Assembly: GCF_019236475.1 (NCBI RefSeq)
Contig: NZ_JAFAIX010000013.1
Coordinates: 62,001-126,000, forward strand
Length of the DNA: 64,000 nucleotides
Reading direction: 5' to 3'
Source: Chitinophaga sp.
Lineage (GTDB): Bacteria > Bacteroidota > Bacteroidia > Chitinophagales > Chitinophagaceae
Shown here: piece after piece, positions 29,806 through 38,296 of the stretch
Layout: the number at the start of each line of letters is the position of its first letter
Position numbering within the stretch: the stretch's first letter is position 1
Translations under genes and position numbers: made by a program
The notes under the pieces: model-generated
Seen by the model: the letters and a program-made list of their open reading frames with translations, nothing else
What the model was told of the DNA's origin: nothing
Databases searched by the model: none

Positions 29806-29885
29806 AAAAAAATGGGCCGTGACGTCTGCGACGTCACGGCCCATTTTTTTATTTTCGTCGTCCCTGCCCGCTGGGCAGGGACGAC
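29806..29885. repeat. two-hairpin intergenic element, copy F
   Basis: Hairpin 1: 21-bp perfect stem (29806-29826 with 29830-29850), core TGACGTC-TGC-GACGTCA, outer arms AAAAAAATGGGCCG. Hairpin 2: 13-bp perfect stem GTCGTCCCTGCCC-GCT-GGGCAGGGACGAC (29857-29885). It lies between convergent genes. Confidence 0.9.
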
Positions 29886-29901
29886 AGACAGGAACGTTTT
29901 A

Positions 29902-32900
29902 TCAACCATGTCCCTGCACATCATGGTCAGGAATAGCATGATAATTTTCTTTCATCTTCGCCAGCTTTTCTTTACCGTAAGCCAGTCTTGTAATAACTAC
30001 GAAGAGCACCGGCACAATAAAGATCGCCAGGAAGGTAGCTGTGAACATACCGCCTAGTACCGTCCAACCCATTGTTTTACGTGCTTCCGCACCCGCGCCA
30101 GAGGCCAGCACCAGCGGCATAATACCCAACAGGAAGGCCAGGGAGGTCATGATAATAGGTCGTAGACGCAGCTTAGCAGCTTCCACAGCGGAAGTAACAA
30201 CGTCCATTCCTCTGTCTACACGCTCTTTCGCAAACTCCACAATCAAGATCGCATTCTTAGCCGACAAACCAATCAAGGTAATCAGACCGATTTGCGCATA
30301 TACGTTGTTGCTTAATTTAGGCAGGAAAGTCAATACCGTAATCGCTCCAAATGCCCCGATAGGCACCGCCAACAGTACCGAGAATGGTACGGACCAGCTT
30401 TCGTACAATGCAGCCAGGAAGAGGAATACGAAGATGATAGACAGTGCAAAAATGTAAACGGTCTTACTGCCGGATAATATTTCCTCCCTACTCAAACCAG
30501 AAAACTCATATCCATAACCATCTGGCAACACCTTCGCCGCCACATCTTTCAGCGCATTGATGGCATCTCCGGAACTATACCCTGGTGCAGGGTTACCGTT
30601 GATTTCAGCAGAACGGAAGAGGTTATAATGGGAGATAACCGGTGCATTTTCCACTACCTTATACGAAGTGAGGGCGCTCAGTGGCACCATGGTACCAGCA
30701 CTGTTGCGCACAAAGAATCCACTGAGGTTCTTGATATCTCCACGATAAGTGGAATCCGCCTGCGTTACCACGCGGAAGTTACGGCCATAAATAGTGAAAT
30801 CATTGATATAAGCACTACCCATATAGGTTTGCAGGGTAGAAGCAATGTCAGAGATTTTCACACCCATTTTCTTCGCTTTCTCACGATCAATATCCAATTG
30901 ATAACCTGGTGTACGAGCCGTGAAGAAAGTAAATGCTTTTGCAATTTCAGGACGTCTGTTTACAGAGTCCACAAAAGTTCGGAGCACTTTTTCAAAGGCT
31001 TTAATATCGCCGGCAGTACGCTGCTGCAATACAAAAGAGAAACCAGCCGTCTGACCCAGACCTGGAATGGCCGGAGGAGGAATTACCACCACATTGGCTT
31101 CCTTATATTTTGAGAGCTTTTTCTGCAAGGTAGCTACCAGTCCGAATACCTGTAAGGAATCCGCTTTACGCTCACTCCATGGCTTCAACTGACAGAACAA
31201 AGTACCACTGTTGGATTTAGTAGAGAAACTTACCGCATTCAATCCACCCAACGCTGCATAGTGAGCAATACCAGGCGTTTCATCCAAGTCTTTCATCATC
31301 TTGTGCAGGATTTCTACTGTACGTTCTGTAGAAGAAGACTCTGGCAAGTCGAATGTAATGATGATACGACCATCATCCTCTGTAGGAATAAAGCCTGTTG
31401 GTTTACCCTTGAATAACATCACCGTACCTACGAAAATGCAGAGCAGCAGGATCACTACATAGCGAGCATATTTTATACTCTTCTTCACGCCCATAGAATA
31501 CCTGGAAGTAGTATGACCAAACCAGCGGTTGAACTTGTAGAAAAACTTGTTCAAACCTTTGGAGTCTTTATCCAGATGCATCGGACGGAGGATAAGGATA
31601 CAAAGTGCCGGTGTGAGGGATAAAGCCACGAAAGCAGAGATCAATACAGAAATCGCAATAGTGATGGCGAACTGCTGATAGAGTCGGCCTACGATACCTG
31701 GAATAAATCCTACCGGTACGAATACGGCCGCTAATATCAACGCAATAGCAATTACCGGCCCGGAGATTTCCTTCATCGCCTGGATGGTAGCATCCTTAGG
31801 CGTCATCTTCTCATGATCTATATTATGCTGTACCGCTTCCACCACTACGATCGCATCATCCACCACGATCCCGATCGCCAGTACGAAACCGAAGAGGGTC
31901 AAGGTATTGATAGTAAAGCCTAATGGCAGGAAGAAGATAAAGGTAGCGATAATCGATACCGGGATCGCCAAGATCGGGATAATGGTAGCTCTCCAGCTTT
32001 GCAAGAAGAGGAACACCACCATCACCACCAGCATCAACGCTTCCACGAGGGTATGTACCACCTCTTCGATGGATACTTTCACCACGGAAACGGATTCGAA
32101 AGGTACTACGTAAGCGACATCGTTCGGGAATGATTTCTTCAGTTCCTCCATAGCGGCGGTTACGTTGGCAGCGGTTTCGATCGCGTTACTGCCAGGGGCC
32201 TGATAGATCAGGAGGTAGGCAGCGCGTTTACCATCCACGAAGTTGTTACCGGCGTAGTTGAATTTACCCAATTGAATGCGGGCTACGTCTTTCAGGTATA
32301 CGAGGGAACCATCACTAGGACGGGTTTTCACCACGATGTTACCAAATTCTTCCGGCGTTTGCAGACGTCCTTGTGTGAAGATGTTGTATTCAAATGTTTG
32401 TCCGGTTGGTTGCGGAGGCGCACCTACGGAACCTGCTGTAATCTGCGCATTCTGTTCCTGGAGTGCAGCACGGATATCATCTGCCGTAACGCCCATCTGC
32501 GCAAGCTTATCAGGCTTCAGCCAGATACGCATGGAGAAGTCGTCTGCACGGGTGAAGATATCACCCACCCCTTTTGCACGGAGCAATGCATCCTTTACAT
32601 ATACGTTGGTATAGTTATCCAGGAAAGTAATATCGTGTGTGCCTTTAGGTGAATACAACGCCACCAACATGAGGATACTTGGGTTACGCTTTCTAACGGT
32701 AAGCCCTAAACGCTGTACTTCCTGTGGCAGGGTAGGCTGTGCGATACCCACACGGTTCTGTACGTCCAATGCTGCGATATTGATATCAGTACCCACTTCA
32801 AAGTTCACCGTCATGCTCATCTGGCCACTGCTGGTGTTGTTGGTAGAGATATATGTCATACCGGGGGTACCGTTTACCTGTACTTCCACGGGCGTGGCCA

Positions 32901-33084
32901 CCGTTTGTTCAACGGTTTGCGCATCCGCGCCAGTGTAGGTACCGGTTACCTGTACGGTGGGTGGAGAGATCTCCGGATATTGGCCTATCGGCAGGTTCAT
33001 CATCGCCAATATGCCCACCAGTACCAACACAACAGAAATAACTATTGCAGTTACCGGTCTTTTAATAAAAGTATTTGCAATCAT
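29902..33084 (-). CDS. RND efflux pump inner-membrane transporter (HAE1/AcrB family)
   Basis: 1060 residues, the standard AcrB/MexB length. N-terminal FIKRPVTAIVISVVLVLVGILA is the first helix. The proton-relay aspartates lie in helix 4 as IGIVVDDAIVVVEAV (near residues 407-408), and the porter-domain repeats and 12-helix layout are complete. The two halves (GFALAIG- and GLSAKNAILIVEFA-type segments) are intact. It exports hydrophobic and amphiphilic compounds in a tripartite complex with the two upstream gene products. Third gene of a TolC-adaptor-pump operon, 24 bases after the adaptor. Confidence 0.95.
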   Translation of the reverse strand: MIANTFIKRPVTAIVISVVLVLVGILAMMNLPIGQYPEISPPTVQVTGTYTGADAQTVEQTVATPVEVQVNGTPGMTYISTNNTSSGQMSMTVNFEVGTDINIAALDVQNRVGIAQPTLPQEVQRLGLTVRKRNPSILMLVALYSPKGTHDITFLDNYTNVYVKDALLRAKGVGDIFTRADDFSMRIWLKPDKLAQMGVTADDIRAALQEQNAQITAGSVGAPPQPTGQTFEYNIFTQGRLQTPEEFGNIVVKTRPSDGSLVYLKDVARIQLGKFNYAGNNFVDGKRAAYLLIYQAPGSNAIETAANVTAAMEELKKSFPNDVAYVVPFESVSVVKVSIEEVVHTLVEALMLVVMVVFLFLQSWRATIIPILAIPVSIIATFIFFLPLGFTINTLTLFGFVLAIGIVVDDAIVVVEAVQHNIDHEKMTPKDATIQAMKEISGPVIAIALILAAVFVPVGFIPGIVGRLYQQFAITIAISVLISAFVALSLTPALCILILRPMHLDKDSKGLNKFFYKFNRWFGHTTSRYSMGVKKSIKYARYVVILLLCIFVGTVMLFKGKPTGFIPTEDDGRIIITFDLPESSSTERTVEILHKMMKDLDETPGIAHYAALGGLNAVSFSTKSNSGTLFCQLKPWSERKADSLQVFGLVATLQKKLSKYKEANVVVIPPPAIPGLGQTAGFSFVLQQRTAGDIKAFEKVLRTFVDSVNRRPEIAKAFTFFTARTPGYQLDIDREKAKKMGVKISDIASTLQTYMGSAYINDFTIYGRNFRVVTQADSTYRGDIKNLSGFFVRNSAGTMVPLSALTSYKVVENAPVISHYNLFRSAEINGNPAPGYSSGDAINALKDVAAKVLPDGYGYEFSGLSREEILSGSKTVYIFALSIIFVFLFLAALYESWSVPFSVLLAVPIGAFGAITVLTFLPKLSNNVYAQIGLITLIGLSAKNAILIVEFAKERVDRGMDVVTSAVEAAKLRLRPIIMTSLAFLLGIMPLVLASGAGAEARKTMGWTVLGGMFTATFLAIFIVPVLFVVITRLAYGKEKLAKMKENYHAIPDHDVQGHG

Positions 33085-33108
33085 GATCTAAAGTTGAATC
33101 TGGTGAAC

Positions 33109-34257
33109 TTATTTCTTCGGTGCAGCTCCTTGATGAGGAGGCATGCCAATCATTATCTTCCCGCTGTCGCGCAGACGTTGGAAGCCTTCTGTAATAACCT
33201 TATCGCCTTGCTCTATACCATCCATGATTACGACTTGATCGCGCATTTTTGGTCCGAGATGTACTTTACGTTGGATAGCAAAACTATCTTTCGCCAGGAA
33301 TACAAAGAATTCACCCATTTGCTCTGTAAGGGCTTTTGATGGGATAATGAGACGCTGACCCGACTGTTGGTTCAGTACATTCAGCACAGAGCTCATACCC
33401 GCAATCAGTTTATTATCTGGGTTGGCAAATTCCACGCGCACTTTAATAGTGGCTGTTTGGTTATCAATACCACGATCAATAGCGAGGATATGACCTGCAT
33501 GTGGATAATTGGTACCATCCGGCAACGTGAGGCGGAAAGTGCTGTCGCTGGCCGTTTTGGTTTGCATCTCCGCGAAGCGGGACACATCGGATTCATTCAC
33601 CACAAAGTCTACTGCAATTGGATTTTCGCTGGAGATAGTATTCAACAACGTGGTACCCGGACTCACCTGTGCGCCCAATTTCACCTGCGAAATCCCAATA
33701 CGACCTGTAAACGGCGCTTTGATGAGGGAATAATCCAGATCAGTACGCGCAGCGAGGAGTACTGCTTGTGCAGCAGCGAGTTGACTGCGAGAGGTTTCCA
33801 GGGCCGCTTCTGCATTATCCAGGATTTGACGAGCTACCGCATCCTGTTCTGCCAGGCGCTTATAGCGGTCGTCATCTTTTTTCGCTTTGTTATAGTTGGC
33901 CTGAGCGCTAGCAACGCCGGCTTCTGCCTGGCGGAATGCCGCTTCATATTTACGACGATCTATTTCATATAGGGGCTTGCCTTTTTGTACCACCTCTCCT
34001 TCTTTGAAAAAGAGACCGGTGATAAAACCAGCTACTTGGGAGCGCAGTTCTACCTGGTTCAGTGCTACCACTGACGCTGGGTATTTATCGTAATAAACGG
34101 CTGGCGCCACAGTAGCTTCTGTAATACTCACCGATGTTGGGGGCATTACAGGAGCGCTTTTCTGACCGGGGCCCTTGCAGGCAGAAAAGGCCAAAATGCC
34201 AGCAGCACTTAAAAAGACAAGGTGATTCATTTTTTTCATATCCGTTCCGGTTACCAT
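33109..34257 (-). CDS. RND efflux periplasmic adaptor (membrane fusion lipoprotein)
   Basis: Up to 382 residues. The first ATG (34257) directly abuts the stop codon of the TolC gene, suggesting translational coupling. An in-frame ATG at 34239 starts the typical signal peptide MKKMNHLVFLSAAGI with a lipobox-like AFSAC, so the mature protein is a lipoprotein either way. Lipoyl/barrel-sandwich halves (VALNQVELRSQVAGFI and YSLIKAPFTGRIG) flank an alpha hairpin (about 100-165), followed by beta-barrel and membrane-proximal domains. It links pump and outer-membrane channel. Confidence 0.93.
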   Translation of the reverse strand: MVTGTDMKKMNHLVFLSAAGILAFSACKGPGQKSAPVMPPTSVSITEATVAPAVYYDKYPASVVALNQVELRSQVAGFITGLFFKEGEVVQKGKPLYEIDRRKYEAAFRQAEAGVASAQANYNKAKKDDDRYKRLAEQDAVARQILDNAEAALETSRSQLAAAQAVLLAARTDLDYSLIKAPFTGRIGISQVKLGAQVSPGTTLLNTISSENPIAVDFVVNESDVSRFAEMQTKTASDSTFRLTLPDGTNYPHAGHILAIDRGIDNQTATIKVRVEFANPDNKLIAGMSSVLNVLNQQSGQRLIIPSKALTEQMGEFFVFLAKDSFAIQRKVHLGPKMRDQVVIMDGIEQGDKVITEGFQRLRDSGKIMIGMPPHQGAAPKK

Positions 34258-35592
34258 TTAATAATTTACAGTTAAGGTTCCTAATGCTTTCTGCAGGTCT
34301 ATTTTACTGCTCAGTACCTGGTACATCGCATTATAATAGCTGAGTTGTGCGGTACGCAGTTCTGTTTCTGAGATCAGCACATCCAGGTAGGTTTTAATAC
34401 CTTCCTTGTATTGCAGTTGCAGCAGGTTATATACATCTTGTGCCATTGCCACATTCTCTTTCAGCGTCAGATAGTCGTTCAGGTTACTCCTGTATGCCGC
34501 CATTGCCTGTGAATACTGGGTATTGACAGCATTAGTGAGTGATTCAAAGTCCCACTTATTACGTTCCAACTGGAGTTCGGCCATTCTGATATTATGCACT
34601 CTTTTCCCCCCTTGGAAAATGGGCAGGGATAATTTGATACCCATCAAAGAGTTAGGGTAATTGTTGCTATACAGTTGTCCGAAGCTCTGGTTCTGCCATG
34701 CGAAAGCATAGTTCACAAATGCAGATACAGAGGGGAGATAGCCCCACTTATTGTATTTCACATTTGCTTGCAGCAGGCTTTCCTGTGTTTTCAGCAATTG
34801 ATATTCTATCCTGTTGTGATAGTCGGCTACCACGGAGGTATCGCTGCTATTCACTTCTGCCACCATTTTGGTAGTATCGCTGGAAACGGGAATGTCTCCG
34901 AGATTGGCAGGATACCCCATCAAGTTCTTGAGATAAGCTTGTTTGGCAATCAGCAGTTCCAGGGCGGATTTGCGTTGTGCTTTAGCATTATTTAGGGAGA
35001 TAGTAGCGCGCTTGGAATCTATTTTGTCCACTACGCCGCTCTGGTATTGATTCACAGCGTCTTTCAGACTGCGTTCCAGCCGTACAATGTCTTCCGATAA
35101 TACATTGATTTGTTGTTGGGTCAGGAGCACATCATAGTATGCTTTGCTCACATCCGCCACTACGTCAATCTTATTGCGGGTAGTGGTTTGTTTGATCTGT
35201 TTTCGTATATCCTTTGCCGTATTAGTGGCGAGCAGGAGATCGCGGGTAAACAGGTTCTGGTTCAGTGTAAAGGTAGCAGCAGAGTTGTTGGCCACACCCA
35301 CTTTAGTAGGATTGCCACCAAAAATGGAAGTAGGCAAATCCAGGTAGTGTTGTAAGTTGGCGTCCAACTGTACTTGTGGGTACCAGTCGGCCAGTTTACT
35401 TTTCACACTGCGGTCCGTAATGGCTTCATCGATGACGGACTGATGAATCACTGGCTGATGCTCCAATGCATATCGGATACAATCCTGCAGGGAAGCGGTC
35501 GTTGGCAGAGGGTCCGTAGATTGCTGTGCGTGAAGTTGGCCGGAAAACGTTACTCCACACGACACAGCTAACAAGTAAAATGCTCTTTTCAT
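34258..35592 (-). CDS. TolC-family outer-membrane efflux channel
   Basis: The start at 35592 is chosen because it begins a signal peptide (MKRAFYLLAVSCGVTFSG, cleavage near HAQ); the longer frame adds 28 residues with no signal. 444 residues. Two OEP repeats of long coiled helices (about 60-225 and 270-430) and TolC-like segments such as SVIDEAITDRSVKSKLADWYPQ are visible. First gene of the efflux operon. A palindrome beside a candidate -7 box lies about 115 bases upstream. Confidence 0.93.
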   Translation of the reverse strand: MKRAFYLLAVSCGVTFSGQLHAQQSTDPLPTTASLQDCIRYALEHQPVIHQSVIDEAITDRSVKSKLADWYPQVQLDANLQHYLDLPTSIFGGNPTKVGVANNSAATFTLNQNLFTRDLLLATNTAKDIRKQIKQTTTRNKIDVVADVSKAYYDVLLTQQQINVLSEDIVRLERSLKDAVNQYQSGVVDKIDSKRATISLNNAKAQRKSALELLIAKQAYLKNLMGYPANLGDIPVSSDTTKMVAEVNSSDTSVVADYHNRIEYQLLKTQESLLQANVKYNKWGYLPSVSAFVNYAFAWQNQSFGQLYSNNYPNSLMGIKLSLPIFQGGKRVHNIRMAELQLERNKWDFESLTNAVNTQYSQAMAAYRSNLNDYLTLKENVAMAQDVYNLLQLQYKEGIKTYLDVLISETELRTAQLSYYNAMYQVLSSKIDLQKALGTLTVNY

Positions 35593-35705
35593 AAAAGGCT
35601 TTTGACATTCAGTTCTTCTTTGTTCCAATCGCAGACAACAAGGAGGAATAACGTATATGTATATACGCAGATACATAGTGTTAAGCCAGATTATCGTCTA
35701 AGTAT

Positions 35706-35733
35706 GTTGCCCCTTTAAGGCACAACAAAATTA
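35706..35733 (-). promoter_or_regulatory. candidate operator and -7 box of the efflux operon
   Basis: On the minus strand TAATTTTG (35733 to 35726) fits the -7 pattern. Immediately downstream an inverted repeat GTTGnnCC-N5-GGnnCAAC (35706-35726) lies where transcription would begin, the usual place for a TetR/MarR-type repressor site. No regulator gene is adjacent and no -33 box is clear, so this is tentative. Confidence 0.35.
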
Positions 35734-35880
35734 TTTTCAGTGCATAGTATTGCTAATGCAGTGCAGCCGCAGATAACAGGTAGGTGTTCAGGTAAATAAT
35801 AAAAAATGTAGTGGGTTACAGTAGGTCCACTGTTACTCAGGTTATTTCAAACGAGGCGCTAAGATAATATTCTAAAAAGA

Positions 35881-35905
35881 AAAATCCACCCCTAGGGTGG
35901 ATTTT
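35881..35905 (-). terminator. intrinsic terminator of lipA
   Basis: AAAATCCACCC pairs perfectly with GGGTGGATTTT around a CTA loop. On the minus strand it is followed by a T-rich tract and lies 27 bases downstream of the lipA stop. Confidence 0.85.
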
Positions 35906-35931
35906 AACAATTAGGTGAAATTCAGGGCCGA

Positions 35932-36831
35932 TCATCCTTGATTACGACCGCTGACAATATGTTTTTCTGCATGATAGGAAGATCTTACTAACGGTCCAGC
36001 CTCTACGTAGTCGAGACCAATCTTATATCCTATTTCGCGCAGTTCTGCAAATTCATCAGGATGTACGAAGCGTACTACCGGCAAGTGTTTAGGGGTAGGT
36101 TGCAGATATTGGCCGAGTGTAACTACATCACAACCATTATCATACAGATCCTGCATCGCCTGGATTACTTCTTCTTTTGTTTCGCCGAGGCCCAGCATGA
36201 TACCAGATTTGGTACGCATACCACCTTCTTTCAGTCGACGGATTACTTCCAGACTGCGGTGATATTTTGCTTGGATACGCACTTGTTTGGTGAGGCGTTC
36301 TACCGTTTCCAGGTTATGGGAAACGATTTCAGGAGCCACGTCAATGATACGTTGGAGATTTTCCCATTGGCCACGGAAATCAGGGATGAGTGTTTCCATG
36401 GTGGTTTGTGGGTTCAGGGCGCGTACTGCTTTAATGGTATTTGCCCAGATGATAGAACCGCCATCTTTCAGCTCATCGCGGTCTACAGAGGTGATAACAG
36501 CGTGTTTTACCTTCATCAGGTAGATCGCTTCCGCTACGCGTTGTGGTTCATCGTGATCCACTGGGTCCGGACGACCGGTAGCAACGGCACAGAAGCCGCA
36601 ACTGCGGGTGCAGACATTTCCAAGGATCATGAAAGTAGCAGTGCCGGCGCCCCAGCATTCGCCCATATTAGGACAGTTGCCGCTTTCACAGATGGTATGT
36701 AATTTATGGGTATCTACGAGGTTTCTAACCTGTTTGTAGTTCTCGCCTATTGGTAATTTTACACGCAGCCAGTCGGGCTTTTTCACTCTTGCGGTGGCCG
36801 GTTCGGCAGCTATTACGGGTAATTCTTGCAT
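35932..36831 (-). CDS. lipA: lipoyl synthase
   Basis: Radical-SAM enzyme inserting two sulfurs into protein-bound octanoyl groups. 299 residues. The auxiliary cluster motif [12 protein letters not shown] (about 48-59) and the radical-[11 protein letters not shown] (about 73-80) are both intact. The C-terminal RSSYHAE supplies the conserved serine cluster ligand. No lipB is adjacent. It is followed by its own terminator, and the upstream barrel-protein gene ends 37 bases away on the same strand, so they may be co-transcribed. Confidence 0.97.
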   Translation of the reverse strand: MQELPVIAAEPATARVKKPDWLRVKLPIGENYKQVRNLVDTHKLHTICESGNCPNMGECWGAGTATFMILGNVCTRSCGFCAVATGRPDPVDHDEPQRVAEAIYLMKVKHAVITSVDRDELKDGGSIIWANTIKAVRALNPQTTMETLIPDFRGQWENLQRIIDVAPEIVSHNLETVERLTKQVRIQAKYHRSLEVIRRLKEGGMRTKSGIMLGLGETKEEVIQAMQDLYDNGCDVVTLGQYLQPTPKHLPVVRFVHPDEFAELREIGYKIGLDYVEAGPLVRSSYHAEKHIVSGRNQG

Positions 36832-36868
36832 CGCTTACTCCTTTCTTTAGGAAAACAAAGGTAATAAC

Positions 36869-37711
36869 TTATCTCTTATTCCAGCGCTTACCGAACTGAA
36901 TGCCTAAGTATGCATTGAAAATGAACTGTTTATTATCATTATTGACCATAATAGGGATCTTTTTGGTATATGCCTCCGCATTCACCCCCACCTCTAATGC
37001 ACTCACCACTTCATTGAAATGGGCCCAGTCGAATCGCATACCCAGTTTGGCATGTAATCCAGGGATAACACTCACTTCGCCCCAGCCTTTCCCGAAGCCA
37101 GCGCCACCAGTGATCGCTTTATCATCCAGGAAGGCGTCTGCATAAGGGCCATTAGGGTCATACTTGATTTCTTTAATCTGATCGTTGCCGATGGCCACAT
37201 TGAGGTAATAAGGTTTCAGCAGACCGATAGAAATACCGCCATAGTAGATGGCACTTACTTCCACCCCATTTTTATTGGCTTTGCCCCCAATCAGGTAGCG
37301 CTGCCCTACACCCAGTTTTACTGGATAGAAATTATTCTGTTTGCCATAGATATAAGGGCGAGAAGCAATACCCATAGAGGTAGGCGCAAATCCCTGCTGC
37401 TTATATTCTTTCAGGCTCTTTTTCTCAGAGAACTCAAATTGGAAATAGTTGACTACCTTACGGCTCTTACGGTATCCCAGCTCAAAAAATCCTGTCCAGC
37501 CGTCAGTATTGAGGCGGCCGCCCAACGAAAAATCACGCTGGAATACATTTTCACCTTCTTCCTGTTCTTTGAATACTTTTATGCGTTTCAGCTTTCGCTG
37601 CTCTTTTTCTGACTTAGCAGCAGTTTTGGAAGGGCTTTCCGAAGACGTGGATTGGGCACTCAAAGACCCGCTGATAGCTGAAATAAGGATTATCAAGTAT
37701 AATTTTTTCAC
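36869..37711 (-). CDS. outer-membrane beta-barrel protein of unknown function
   Basis: 280 residues. Signal peptide MKKLYLIILISAISGSLSAQ, then a charged linker (about 21-55, Ser/Lys/Glu-rich), then repeated amphipathic strands with aromatic girdles (GWTGFFELGYRKS, VSAIYYGGISIGL, GMRFDWAHF) ending QFGKRWNKR. The layout suits a 10-12-strand barrel. I do not recognise a specific family. It lies directly upstream of lipA on the same strand. Confidence 0.7.
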   Translation of the reverse strand: MKKLYLIILISAISGSLSAQSTSSESPSKTAAKSEKEQRKLKRIKVFKEQEEGENVFQRDFSLGGRLNTDGWTGFFELGYRKSRKVVNYFQFEFSEKKSLKEYKQQGFAPTSMGIASRPYIYGKQNNFYPVKLGVGQRYLIGGKANKNGVEVSAIYYGGISIGLLKPYYLNVAIGNDQIKEIKYDPNGPYADAFLDDKAITGGAGFGKGWGEVSVIPGLHAKLGMRFDWAHFNEVVSALEVGVNAEAYTKKIPIMVNNDNKQFIFNAYLGIQFGKRWNKR

Positions 37712-37841
37712 AGTAATTGGGCTGTTGATATATTAGTAAAACGCTTGATTAAAGGTATTGTTATGTTACGAATATTAAAAATACACTTATTTTATGGTTT
37801 GATCACAATCTGTAACTTGCAATAAAATCAAAACATATAAC

Positions 37842-38249
37842 ATGCAAACTGCTGAAATTATATACCAAGGAGAATTACGCACAGTAGCCACTCATCTGCA
37901 ATCTGGCACCATCATTGAATCCGACGCTCCCGTTGATAACAACGGACTTGGCCAAAAGTTTTCCCCTACCGACCTGGTGGCTACCGCCCTCGGTTCCTGT
38001 ATGCTCACCATCATGGGTATCAAAGCAAGGGATAACCAATGGAAAATAGAAGGCACCAAGGTAAGTATCAAGAAAATTATGGGTACAGAGCCTCGCCGTA
38101 TTGTAGGCATCGATGTTACTTTTGATATGCCTGCCGGCAACGGTCTTGAAGAGAAAGATAGAACCATCTTGGAAAGAGCCGCAATGACCTGCCCAGTGGC
38201 GAAAAGCATCCATCCAGATATCGTACAAAATGTAGTGTTTAACTGGTAA
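37842..38249 (+). CDS. OsmC-family peroxidase-like protein
   Basis: 135 residues. The two redox cysteines of the OsmC/Ohr fold are present: C53 in GSCMLTIMG and C117 in MTCPVAKSIHP. Members reduce organic hydroperoxides using the Cys pair. The subgroup resembles the YhfA/OsmC-like short proteins more than Ohr. A strong convergent hairpin follows 5 bases after the stop. Confidence 0.88.
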   Translation: MQTAEIIYQGELRTVATHLQSGTIIESDAPVDNNGLGQKFSPTDLVATALGSCMLTIMGIKARDNQWKIEGTKVSIKKIMGTEPRRIVGIDVTFDMPAGNGLEEKDRTILERAAMTCPVAKSIHPDIVQNVVFNW

Positions 38250-38253
38250 TTCC

Positions 38254-38290
38254 AGGGAGACACGGACTCCCGACGTATCCGTGTCTCCCT
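38254..38290. terminator. bidirectional hairpin between osmC-like and DUF2851 genes
   Basis: AGGGAGACACGGA pairs perfectly (13 bp) with TCCGTGTCTCCCT across an 11-base loop, filling the space between two convergent stop codons. There is no strong T-run. The GGGAGACACG arm recurs near 13917, 23747 and (on the other strand) 39641. Confidence 0.65.
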
Positions 38291-38296
38291 AAATCT

